Under the pieces are notes generated by a model. The model made no database searches. It saw only the letters and a list, made by a program, of their open reading frames with translations, and was not told the DNA's origin. 64,000 nucleotides of DNA from Pseudomonas sp. B21_DOA (lineage in GTDB: Bacteria; Pseudomonadota; Gammaproteobacteria; Pseudomonadales; Pseudomonadaceae): assembly GCA_030544685.1 (NCBI GenBank), contig CP086683.1:4278001-4342000 (forward strand), in the 5' to 3' direction. The position numbers and the translations under genes are program-made. This document shows positions 32,066 through 40,602 of this stretch, one piece after another (the first letter of the stretch is position 1; every line of letters starts with the position of its first letter).

Positions 32066-32424
32066 TCAACCCGGCAATTCCAAATTATCCAGCGCCCGAT
32101 TCACCGCCAGCTCCCCCAACATGATCAGTTGAGCAACCCCCAACAACGCCCGCCGCTGCGGCGCTGGCAGCAAACTGGAAATGTCCTGAGCAATCGTCTT
32201 CGCCGAAGCCAGCGTTTCACTCGCATCAGCCAGCAGTTCTTCATTCTTGGTATCCGCCGTCACCGCATACATCCCCGCGCCTTACGCGGCGGAGGCAGGA
32301 GATTGTTTGGCGACAGGTAATGATCAAGCGCGCGGTCAGCGGCTTCGTGGAGTTTGTTGGAATCGAGGGATTCGTAGGGAGAGGTGGGGTCGGTTTCGGG
32401 CGGGTTGGGTGTTGGTTTGATCAT
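32066..32424 (-). CDS. DUF6124 family protein, copy 2, one frameshift
   Basis: About 119 residues after adding one base to CCCC 32273-32276; the aligned copy 1 sequence shows exactly where a base is missing. Nearly identical to copy 1, differing mainly at the C-terminus (RALDNLELPG versus RVMDNLEVAG). ATG 32424 has the same GGAGCTTCACC ribosome-site context. Its leader (32425-32768) shares structure with that of copy 1 but not the sequence of the pairing motifs. It is the last feature before the AT-rich island. Confidence 0.85.
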
Positions 32425-32768
32425 GGTGAAGCTCCATTTTTATACCTGGTGAAACCACCAAGACTTGTCGCTAAACAAGTAAGGGTGGCAGCTGTGCGCG
32501 GGTTAGCGAACCGAGAGGTATAAGACCCGGCAGACCCGAAGGTCTCCCACGCACAGCCACCATAGCGTCATCGCAAACGCGACAAACTGGAGCGTCGTTG
32601 AACTTATACCTGGTCGGGTCGCTAAACCCGGTCGCTGGATTGCCAGCGACCCATAGACGATATAGACCAGGTACAAAGCCCACAAGCCGGCGGATTCTGG
32701 CGTAGCTGTAGGCAAAGGCGCAAGGATATGTAGCCTGGGACCGTGACTGGAGATGTCTTTCTAAACAA
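32425..32768 (-). ncRNA. Candidate structured leader of DUF6124 copy 2
   Basis: Same architecture as the copy 1 leader but with different pairing sequences. TTATACCT at 32440-32447 and 32604-32611 have the complement AGGTATAA at 32516-32523. The second motif TCGCTAA lies near 32468 and near 32620, with TTAGCGA near 32502. GACCAGGTA 32665-32673 pairs with TACCTGGTC 32607-32615. AGACC-CGAA-GGTCT (32532-32545) replaces the copy 1 hairpin with compensatory changes. Spacings match copy 1 (76 bases between the first two elements in both). The distal 87 bases, from about 32680, differ from copy 1 at only about three positions. Confidence 0.6.
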
Positions 32769-33100
32769 GGATGTTTAACGAAACGTCATCTGTCTCGTAA
32801 CCTTAACGAAATAAGTGATCTAGTCACGCGATTAAAATATGCCCCCTTCATCCTAGCCATTGATTTAAAACAACAAATTAGCAAATCTGGTCGTCATCGT
32901 ACGATAGTCACTGATGACCTCCCTCCTGATTTCGGTCATTTCCAGCTATTGGTGCCGGCCAGAAACGTATCTGGGGGTTAGGAGTCAGTTCGACCACCCG
33001 GAAAATTTTCTGCCTACCCGAAACGCTAAGGGTTGTTTATTGACATAACCACTAATGCTGCTTAGCTATTGAATAATCCGCGTCTAATCAGAGGATAACC
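32769..33100 (+). promoter_or_regulatory. AT-rich intergenic region with promoter for the DUF6119 gene
   Basis: TTGACA (33040-33045), a 17-base spacer, and TAGCTA (33063-33068) form a good sigma-70-type promoter 33 bases before ATG 33101. The ribosome site AGAGGA is at 33090-33095. I see nothing else in the preceding 270 bases; this is where base composition drops to the AT-rich island. Confidence 0.65.
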
Positions 33101-34833
33101 ATGGCCGATCAAGGAGTTGAAATCGCCCAAATATCATTTTTCCTCTCAAGAGAAGAAAGAAAAGTCGACTCTATACTCGACAAAAAAAAGATGTTTTAAA
33201 AAACTCATCTGCGCGAGAATTCAAGTTTTCGGTCAATGAAACAGATTGTCACTTCATTTATTTTGAGACAACGAGCGCAAAATCAAATCCGCCTTGGTTG
33301 AACTTCATCAATGAAAAACTTCCATCGGTAGAAGCACCTCTCTTCAGCTCGAAAGCCAAAAACCCAAATGGAATCTTATTTTTAACCGTCAACGAAAGGG
33401 TGTTTGCTGCGACCTTTGGCCGCAGTGCCGCAAGCTATCTAGATCGAAGTGCTTTCGAGCCGGATTTTGGAATAAAAACAGCTATGAACATGTGCGGCAA
33501 CGAAGAAATACGTCAGACAAAAACCGAGAGCCACGCAATTACCCCAACACATATCGACAGACAGGTAAACAAGCCGATTGACTCTTTCGCTTTCGGCCTT
33601 AGCGAAACGGAAGACCTTCGGTATATATCGGCTCACATGAAAGACCACAGCAATATAACTCTTCAAGGTCGCAACAACTTAACAATAAAAATTATTGGAC
33701 AAGATAAGCTGAATTGGCCGCTATTGATTGGCTATTGCGAAGATTTTTTAGTTGCCTATGCATGCAAGGATTACACCACGCTCTTCCCAAACTACAAGCA
33801 CTTTGACGAAGCGACGGAGTCAGAAAGCAAGATATTAGATGAGTATCTACTCACTCACCTTCGATTAAAGAACACAAGCAATGTTAGTCTAGGGATTCCC
33901 GAAGTACTAATTGATCCGGATTACGGATTCTCGTATTCAAGTAACAAACGGTCCGGCGATAGGACTTATGCGTACCTAGACATCCGCCAATTATTCGACC
34001 ATATGAAGGCTGAAAAAATAACATCCGCAGCATTGAAATCAAAGCATATTTATGCGTATTCCCATGAAGAAAACCAAGTGCTAGGCTACAAGAAATGGCC
34101 AATATACAACTGCCTATCTTTTGAACAAGCCTTAGGGGATAAATACTTTGTATTAAGCGACGGGAAATGGCTGGAAGTAGATAGCGACTTTTACACGGAA
34201 ATAATAAACTTCACTAAAGTCACACTCCACGAAGAAGCATGCGAAGATACTTATAGACATATCGATATCAGCGACGATATAAAAATGCAAAACAGAGAGA
34301 GCATCTTTAATAAAAAAATATGCGAAATACGCCCTTCGTGCGTTTTGTTTGACCAAGCGAAGCTCCAGATAGGATCCGGTCGCAAAGACAAAGAATTTTG
34401 TGACATTTTAGATCTCACCGATAATAATAAGATGAGAATTATTCATTGCAAACCATACAAAAATGCCTCTTCAACAAACTATTTGTTTTCACAAGCCCAA
34501 TTCTACTGCCAAGCTTTCATCAATGACCAAACTTTTCTCGACGAAATCAGGCGCCACACAAGTTTGTCTGTTAGTACACGAAAACTAGAATACCTGGAGT
34601 ACATTAAATCCAGTATTGCGGACATCCATGGCGAAGACTACATAGTGTGCCTGTGGCTCCTATGCGACCAGCGCTTACCGATGCCAGTTAAAACTGACAT
34701 ACCATTGATGGCTCAGTATGAATTAAAATTGATGCACGAACATTTGCGAAATGTGTGCAAATTTCACGATGTAATAATACGCTTTATCCCCGTTATTAAG
34801 AAAAATTATATAAAAGACATTTCCCGCTTATAA
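33101..34833 (+). CDS. DUF6119 / TIGR04141-family 'sporadically distributed' protein, one frameshift
   Basis: About 577 residues after adding one A to the run of eight at 33182-33189 (…LDKKKDVLKNSSAREFKF…). ATG 33101 has a ribosome site and promoter. Family-like features: N-terminal AQISFFLSREERKVDSIL, then FGRSAASYLDRSAFEPDFGIKTAMNM, the block RQVNKPIDSFAFGLSETEDLRY, and C-terminal DNNKMRIIHCKPYKNASSTNYLFSQ (split here at natural lengths in the protein), VCLWLLCDQ. The family is patchily distributed and often found in mobile or defence-type islands; its biochemical activity is not established to my knowledge. Very AT-rich codon use compared with neighbours indicates transfer. It converges on the ParA-SIR2 operon. 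Confidence 0.72.
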
Positions 34834-34992
34834 ATCAAAGGAGACGGATTTATTTATCAAACAATTCAAAATAGACCCGTCGCCATTGTTGATTAAACGA
34901 CCTCAACTGAATGAAGCCTACAAACGACCACATAAACATCGTAATCAGCAGCGAATGCCCAACCGCGGACGCGGAGCACAACGTTTTATTTG

Positions 34993-35869
34993 CTACCACG
35001 CTTGACTTTTACTCAACTCAATTCTTTCAAGCTCGACCAACACCTTTAATGAGTCGAGTTCTTTTGATAAGTTAGCATGATCCTTAGTCGCAGCATATTC
35101 TATGAAATTTATTTTCAATGAATCACTTAATACAGACTTGACCTCTGAGCAAAAATTATTTGAGGCGGTTACAAAATAATGACTTTGCCCATACGGATGT
35201 CTGTACCTGTAGTTTTCTAATAGAGATCTAATATCCGGATCACTTACACCACACCCAACAAAAATAAAGGTATGGGTGCGAAGAAGCGCATCTAACAGCT
35301 CATAAAACTGACTATGAGAGTTACGAGCTTTAGCGTAATCGGCTCTTGTGAAAATCAGCTTGTTCGGAGAGGAAATCGTTCCGTGACTCTTTATCAAAAC
35401 TCGCTCATGTCTGCGTAAACAATCTGCAATGTCGTCATCATGATAAATCTTTGTAGTAAGTGCTCCGGCCCCGCGCTCACCTGCTGCGGTCTCGTAGATG
35501 CTGTCAAAGTTAGGCGTAATTGCTATTCGCAAGTCTAAATTAAATAGCGTCTTGTGTATTGGGGCTGCTTTGAAGTCAGGCGTGTGGAAACGCGATTTTA
35601 CCAAGTTTGTAAATTTTTCCTGTCTAATTTCGTTCCGTATAACTTCGGCTGCGGTGAGGTAATCCCCAGCTTTTATAAGTGCGTTAATTTCCTTAACTAT
35701 CTTCTTACCAGGAGCGCCTATCTCCCTTGCGGCCTCAGTTAAAAAACTTGCCCAACTCGGGGTCTTACACCACCGTTCCCTGAAGAGTTCATAGAGACGC
35801 CAGCGCCAAAAAAAGCACACAGCGCCTGCAAGCTATGGAGTGAATTAGTTCCTTTGGCCAAATTGACAT
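34993..35869 (-). CDS. SIR2-family protein (SIR2_2), two frameshifts
   Basis: About 292 residues after adding one base to A7 at 35808-35814 and one to TT 35765-35766. The reconstructed start is MSIWPKELIHSIACRRCVLF followed by FGAGVS (the NAD-binding GAGxS motif, near residues 22-26). Also present are the T-P-N-F-D type motif (AITPNFDSIYE), the HG active-site region (KSHGTISSPNKLIFTRADYA) and FVGCGVSDPDIRSLLENY. SIR2 proteins of this type in defence systems bind or hydrolyse NAD; catalytic activity here is inferred. ATG 35869 abuts the ParA stop (TAAATG), so the two are translationally coupled. AT-rich; last gene of a three-gene minus-strand operon. Confidence 0.8.
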
Positions 35870-36880
35870 TTAGATAATCTCATCCATATTCACACGTAGA
35901 CTTGCAGCGATGTCTGCGATGACCTTTTCAAATTGTTTTACCTTGTCAAAGTGCGCACCCACTACTCCATCAGCCGACTTCAGCATAAATATTGGCTTCG
36001 TAGATGTTTGGGCCATTGGAACCAAACTGCTGAAGTAAGGGATTTCACCAAGTTTGTACTCTAATACCTTTCCATGGTTTATTTTCTCTATCAGACTTTT
36101 TTGATAGCTGGCCCGATACGTTTTATGATCTTTTCGTAAGCATCTACGGGTTGTTTTTTTCCTGCTACGGTTTTAGCAGTGTATTGCTGGGTAACATAAC
36201 CGAGAAACTTAATGCCTTGAGGATTTCTTTGATGCAGACCATCAAATAGAAAATCTTCATTATTATCTTCTTTGTAACTTGTAAGACCACGCTCCAAGCC
36301 CTTAGTCCAACTGGTAATTGCAACCTCTATATTTTGAAGCCCCCGCAAGCTAAAAATATCCGAGGACATAGGCAAAATAAAATAGTCACACGACAAAAGA
36401 ACAGTGCGATTTATCGCGCCAAGTGAAGGACCTATATCAAAAAAAACATAATCGTATTTTTTTTCGAAGCCCACTCCAGCAGCGCTCTAAAAAGAAATGT
36501 AGTTTTTAATCCTCGCTCCTGCCCGCTAGTTGCATCTACCCAGTCCTTCGCCAAAAAATCCTCAGCTAAAGAAAACCTAGGATCGCCGGGTACTACATCC
36601 ACGCCGAAAGATTCACTTTTTTAATCGGAATCTCAGAGTAACCCTTCGATTTTTTCAAGGAAGTCACTAACTGATTTATAGTTTCTCCATCTTTAGATGA
36701 CGCATAAAGATCATCAAGGACCTTCTCCTTGAACATATATGCGGTAGCATTGCATTGTGGGTCAGCGTCAACCACAAGCACCTTCTTATTACTTCTCAAA
36801 GCATAATGCGCAGCTAAATTACAAAGTAGGGTTGTCTTGCCAACTCCACCTTTATTATTGAAAACGCAAAAAGCTTTCAT
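35870..36880 (-). CDS. ParA-family ATPase, three frameshifts
   Basis: About 337 residues after adding one base at each of T6 36617-36622, T8 36457-36464 and T6 36097-36102. Deviant Walker A KGGVGKTT (residues 10-17), Walker A' VVDADPQCNAT (about 36-46), and Walker B YVFFDIGPSLGAINR. The C-terminal third ends …IADIAASLRVNMDEII. ParA/MinD-type ATPases form ATP-dependent dimers on DNA or membranes. There is no ParB or centromere-like repeat nearby, and the neighbours are an unknown protein and a SIR2 protein, so a plasmid-partition role is unlikely. A role as a switch or sensor in a defence-like operon is inference. Confidence 0.85.
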
Positions 36881-36919
36881 ATTAGATCCTTAATTGAAAA
36901 TTAACCAAGCACTAGCATG

Positions 36920-37824
36920 TCAGGCACGAAACAACTGCCGGATTTTTCCTGTCCATTTTTTGTCATGTATTATTCTTAGATATTCGTGCCCACCATTAAT
37001 AATCTCTTCCTTCGACAACGATGAAAGCTTTTCCCAGTCATCTCCAAATATATACGTAGCATTGTTGAGATGAATACTTTCTAAAAAATGAAGCTTTTTA
37101 GATGTAAAACCATAGACAAAATATCCTGAGTACCCGCCACGGCCTGTAGCTAAAAAATCTGGTTCGTACTTGGATATTTCTCGCATTCTATGCTCAATTA
37201 CTCCTTTTTCTGACTGACTGAGCTTTGTAAGGTAGGGAGCCACAATGCCCGAGGCTCTGCTCCAAGGGTATTTCCTTGGGGCAGTACTTCCCATTGAAGC
37301 TGGCGCGCGGATAAATCTGAGATCGTGCCTTTTGAAAAATCGAATATTTGAAACTCATTGAAATATTCAAGTAGCAGATTAGCCAAATGCAAGGCAAGTA
37401 CTGCATCACTCGAGAGATCTATTTGACGTGTCGCGATGTACAATATTCCGCCAAAATCTTTAAGGAATAGTTTTTCACTGGGAGGAGAAATAAAATCTAT
37501 AGGGTATACATCCATAGTCCGATGCTGGATGCCGTCATGCTCTCGCCCATGCCAGTCTTTCCATGTCCTATACTGAGGTATAACCTTTTTTATTAGTGGA
37601 AGATCTCTCCGCTTAATTTCTTTCCCGCTGATATTAAAGCTAGAGACTTTTCCAACGTCCGAGGCAAGAATTGAATCGCCATCATGCTGGAGATAATTAA
37701 TACCAATTTCTTTTTGCCGGACTGGAGTTACAGAGTCCCGGCGGACGACGAACATCACATCACTTGCACCTTTTGCCTCAACGATAAGGCGCGCGGTACT
37801 CTTTATTGACTGTCCCTTGATCAT
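36920..37824 (-). CDS. Unknown protein, first gene of the ParA-SIR2 operon, one frameshift
   Basis: About 301 residues after adding one base in 37271-37275 (…WEVLPQGK then YPWSRASGIVAP…). ATG 37824 has an AAGGGG site upstream. I do not recognise the family. Visible features: N-terminal ARLIVEAKGASDVMFVVRRD, an aromatic-rich middle (YRTWKDWHGREHDG), a hydrophobic helix (AVLALHLANLLLEYF), and a compact C-terminal block: GRGGYSGYFVYGF, FLESIHLNNATYIFGDDWEKL, ITHE-less end EYLRIIHDKKWTGKIRQLF. There is no signal peptide or membrane segment. It precedes parA by 39 bases on the same strand, so it is probably expressed with it. It could be the recognition or effector component of the operon. Confidence 0.65.
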
Positions 37825-37875
37825 TCCTGCCCCTTCGTGTGAGGTTGTCCGTTCTCAAACGGTAGCATCCTGACA

Positions 37876-38016
37876 TCACTCTTGGAACCCCGATAATCGA
37901 AGGAGTCCACTTTTGAAGCACTTAAGTCGCATCTGGCCATGCCCGTTAGTGAGTGCTTCCAATAATTCGTTGCGGGCAAAGACAGAAGCGAATACCCGGC
38001 TCTTCAGTTTATCCAT
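37876..38016 (-). CDS. Small ORF of 46 residues at the island boundary
   Basis: ATG 38016 to TGA 37876 encodes a basic peptide beginning MDKLKSRVFASVFARN and ending KCFKSGLLRLSGFQE. It sits 19 bases after the hxcP stop, exactly at the junction between conserved hxc DNA and the accessory block. It may be a remnant of a gene end left by the insertion rather than a functional gene. I do not recognise it with certainty. Confidence 0.3.
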   Translation of the reverse strand: MDKLKSRVFASVFARNELLEALTNGHGQMRLKCFKSGLLRLSGFQE

Positions 38017-38035
38017 TCGACATTTCAAGGCCGCG

Positions 38036-38454
38036 TCAACGTCGGCAACACCACCCCTCCCCCAACCTCTCCACCCCCAAACTCACCCTCTCCCCACCCC
38101 GCTCAATCACCACCCCATCCCCCTCTACCCCCACCAACTTCACCCCAACCCCAACCTTCTCCCCCACCAAAAACTCCTCGGCGCGCCATCATTCAAACTC
38201 AATATCGCCACCGTCCCACTCCCGCCTGCGATCACCCCGCTCACCTTGATATCCACCGGTGCGGTCTCATTGGAGAACCACTGCAACGCCGGGCTATCGC
38301 TCCTCGCCGCGAGCACTTGCGGGGTGGCTGCGGGGGTGTGGGATTCCGCCGTGGTCAGCAGCAACGACGACCAAGTCGCGACGCCCACCAGGGCGGCGAG
38401 CAGGGCCAGGGTCTGGACGGTTTGCGCCGGGGTAATCCGTGCGGTGAGTTTCAT
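38036..38454 (-). CDS. hxcP: Type II secretion protein HxcP (GspC-like, short), one frameshift
   Basis: About 140 residues after adding one base to A5 38169-38173 (…APRSFLVGEKVGVGVKLVGV…). ATG 38454 has AAGGAG upstream. One N-terminal membrane segment (LALLAALVGVATWSSLLL) and then a GspC homology region: SPALQWFSNETAPVDIKVSG, VAILSLNDGAPRSFLVGE, and VEGDGVVIERGG. GspC links the inner-membrane platform to the secretin. No PDZ or coiled-coil extension is present, as expected for a HxcP-type short protein. It is separated from hxcV by the accessory insertion. Divergent from hxcU. The C-terminal 20 residues are G-rich and may contain a further error. Confidence 0.78.
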
Positions 38455-38574
38455 GGGTTGTCGCTCCTTGTTGTCCCTGCTGCCAGCCTACGCGGCAATT
38501 CTCTCCGTTTTATTTCACATGCCTTACATGTTCGCCGGGCACGATGGGGTGGGACGCCAAGGAGCGCGTGGGTG

Positions 38575-39021
38575 ATGAGCAGGCAGCAGGGTTTTACGTT
38601 GATCGAGTTGATGGTGGTGCTGGTGATCATCGGGATTGCCAGTGCGGCGATCAGTTTGAGTATCAAGCCCGATCCGTTGCAGTTGTTGCGCAAGGATGCC
38701 GAGCGGGTTGCGCAGTTGTTGCAGGTGGCGCAGGCCGAGGCTCGTGCCGATGGGCGGCCGATTGTGTGGGTCGCGGATGCCAAGGGGTTTCGCTTTGGGC
38801 GGCGTGGGGATGATGGCGTGGGGTTTGAGTCGTTCAAGGAGGATGCGCAGTTGCGCCCGCGTGCGTGGCAGAGCCCGAAGGTGGAGGTGCGTGTGGAGCC
38901 CCGGCAGACGGTGGTGCTGAATGCCGAGTGGATCAATCCGCCGTTGCGGCTGATTTTGTCTGATGGGGCCGATCGGCTGAGTGTGCTGCGCGATGGCGCT
39001 GGGCGGATCAGTATTCAATGA
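38575..39021 (+). CDS. hxcU: Type II minor pseudopilin HxcU (GspH)
   Basis: 148 residues from ATG 38575, chosen because AAGGAG lies at 38559-38564 and a canonical leader follows: MSRQQG|FTLIELMVVLVIIGIA. The rest fits GspH: LRKDAERVAQLLQVAQAEAR (typical helix), PIVWVADAKGFRFGRRG. It is a minor pseudopilin of the secretion pseudopilus. It overlaps the start of hxcW by 4 bases (ATGA). G-rich codon choice (many GGG, CGG) is shared with hxcW and contrasts with the rest of the operon. Confidence 0.9.
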   Translation: MSRQQGFTLIELMVVLVIIGIASAAISLSIKPDPLQLLRKDAERVAQLLQVAQAEARADGRPIVWVADAKGFRFGRRGDDGVGFESFKEDAQLRPRAWQSPKVEVRVEPRQTVVLNAEWINPPLRLILSDGADRLSVLRDGAGRISIQ

Positions 39022-39608
39022 AGACTCAGCAAGGGTTCACTCTGATAGAGGTGATGGTCGCGATTCTGCTGATGGCGGTGGTGAGTCTGATTGCCTGGCG
39101 CGGGCTGGACAGTGTGACGCGGGCGGACAGTCATTTGCAGGCCAGCAGTGAGCAGAGCGACGGGTTGTTGCGGGTGTTGAATCAGTTGCAGCGCGATGTG
39201 GACATGCGCGCGGGGGTGGAGTTGAGCGAGCCGCGCAAAGTTGGGGTTGAGGATGAGGCGCCGACTGCGCCGCCGGCGGTGACGGTGCGTAGTAGCGACA
39301 GCAAGGGGTTTCGGCTGGACATTATTCGTAGCGCGGCGGATCAGCCGGGGGCTTTGCAGCGGGTGCGCTGGTGGGTCAAGGGGGATACGTTGTATCGGGC
39401 GGTGTCTGAGGCGCGCAGTCGCTATCCGTTGCCGGCGCCTGGGAATGGGGTGGCGGTGTTGAGTGAGGTGAGTGATGTGCAGGTGCGGGTTTGGGAGGTG
39501 GACAAGGGCTGGCGGCAATTGAGCGGCAATCGGCGGGAGGATCCGTTGGGGTTGGAGATTCGTTTGAGTCGGCAGACGGCGCAGGGGTTGAGCGGTATCG
39601 GCAGGTGA
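39018..39608 (+). CDS. hxcW: Type II minor pseudopilin HxcW (GspJ)
   Basis: 196 residues. Leader MKTQQG|FTLIEVMVAILLMAVVS, then GLDSVTRADSHLQASSEQSD and NQLQRDVDMRAGVELSEP, and RVRWWVKGDTLYRAVSEARS. These are the GspJ features (ligand of the tip complex with GspI and GspK). The start overlaps the hxcU stop. It is the last gene of this short plus-strand unit; a tandem REP array follows 30 bases later. Confidence 0.9.
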   Translation: MKTQQGFTLIEVMVAILLMAVVSLIAWRGLDSVTRADSHLQASSEQSDGLLRVLNQLQRDVDMRAGVELSEPRKVGVEDEAPTAPPAVTVRSSDSKGFRLDIIRSAADQPGALQRVRWWVKGDTLYRAVSEARSRYPLPAPGNGVAVLSEVSDVQVRVWEVDKGWRQLSGNRREDPLGLEIRLSRQTAQGLSGIGR

Positions 39609-39639
39609 TTGGGTTGTTGCAGTAGCCGGGACCACCGCA

Positions 39640-40585
39640 GGGCTTTTGTAGGAGTGAGCCTGCTCGTGATTGCGGTGGGTCAGTCAATATTGTTGTTACT
39701 GGTAGACCGCTTTCGCGAGCAAGCTCGCTCCCACAATTGGGTTGGTGGCGGGCAGTTGCAGGTTGGTTGGCTGTTAGGCCGTCATCGCTGGCAAGCCAGC
39801 TCCCACAGGGATCGAGTGCGACCGGAAAATATTGGTCAGTTGGGCAACCACCTTCGCGAGCAGGCTCGCTCCCACAATTGGGTTGGGGGCGGTCAGTTGC
39901 AGGTTGGGTGGCTGTTAGGCCGTCATCGCTGGCAAGCCAGCTCCCACAGGGATCGAGTGCGACCGGAAAATATTGGTCAGTTGGGCAACCGCTTTCGCGA
40001 GCAGGCTCGCTCCCACAATTGGGTTGGGGGCGGTCAGTTGCAGGTTGGGTGGCTGTTAGGCCGTCATCGCTGGCAAGCCAGCTCCCACAGGAATCGAGTG
40101 CGACCGGAAGATATTGGTCAGATGGTAGACCGCTTTCGCGAGCAGGCTCGCTCCTACAACTGGGTTGGTGGCGGTCAGTTGCAGGTTGGTTGGCTGTTAG
40201 GCCGTCATCGCTGGCAAGCCAGCTCCCACAGGGATCGAGTGCGACCGGAAGATATTGGTCAGATGGTAGACCGCTTTCGCGAGCAAGCTCGCTCCCACAG
40301 TTGGGTTGGGGGCGGTCAGTTGCAGGTTGGTTGGCTGTTAGGCCGTTATCGCTGGCAAGCCAGCTCCCACAGGGTTCGAGTGCGACCGGACGATATTGGT
40401 CAGTTGGGCAACCGCTTTCGCGAGCAGGCTCGCTCCCACAATTGGGTTGGGGGCGGTCAGCTTTAGGTTGGTGGGCTGTTAGGCCGTCATCGCTGGCAAG
40501 CCAGCTCCCACAGGGATCGAGTGCGACCGGAAGATATTGGTCGGCTGGGAAACCGCCTTCGCGAGCAGGCTCGCTCCACGGGGAT
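39640..40585. repeat. 141-bp tandem array of paired REP elements (about 6.2 copies)
   Basis: The element 'cgctttcgcgagca' starts at 39708, 39849, 39990, 40131, 40272, 40413 and 40554, spacing exactly 141 in each case. Each unit carries two REP palindromes, gcgagcaggctcgctcccac and atcgctggcaagccagctcc, plus a constant linker (gtgcgaccggaagatattgg). It lies between the convergent hxcW and vreR genes. Long open frames across it result only from 141 being divisible by 3. Confidence 0.95.
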
Positions 40586-40602
40586 CTGTGTGTGGCAGGC
40601 AG

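Noticed and set aside
36593..36880. A 95-residue stand-alone ParA-like peptide
   Set aside because: The rest of the ATPase (Walker B, C-terminal part) follows in the other frames after restoring single bases in T-runs. It is one gene.
35870..37824. Plasmid partition (parABS) module
   Set aside because: No ParB, no repeated centromere-like sites, and no replication gene; the ParA is flanked by a SIR2 protein and an unknown protein.
29284..37824. Transposon or prophage carrying the accessory block
   Set aside because: No transposase, integrase, phage structural gene, target duplication or att-like repeat was found at the ends.
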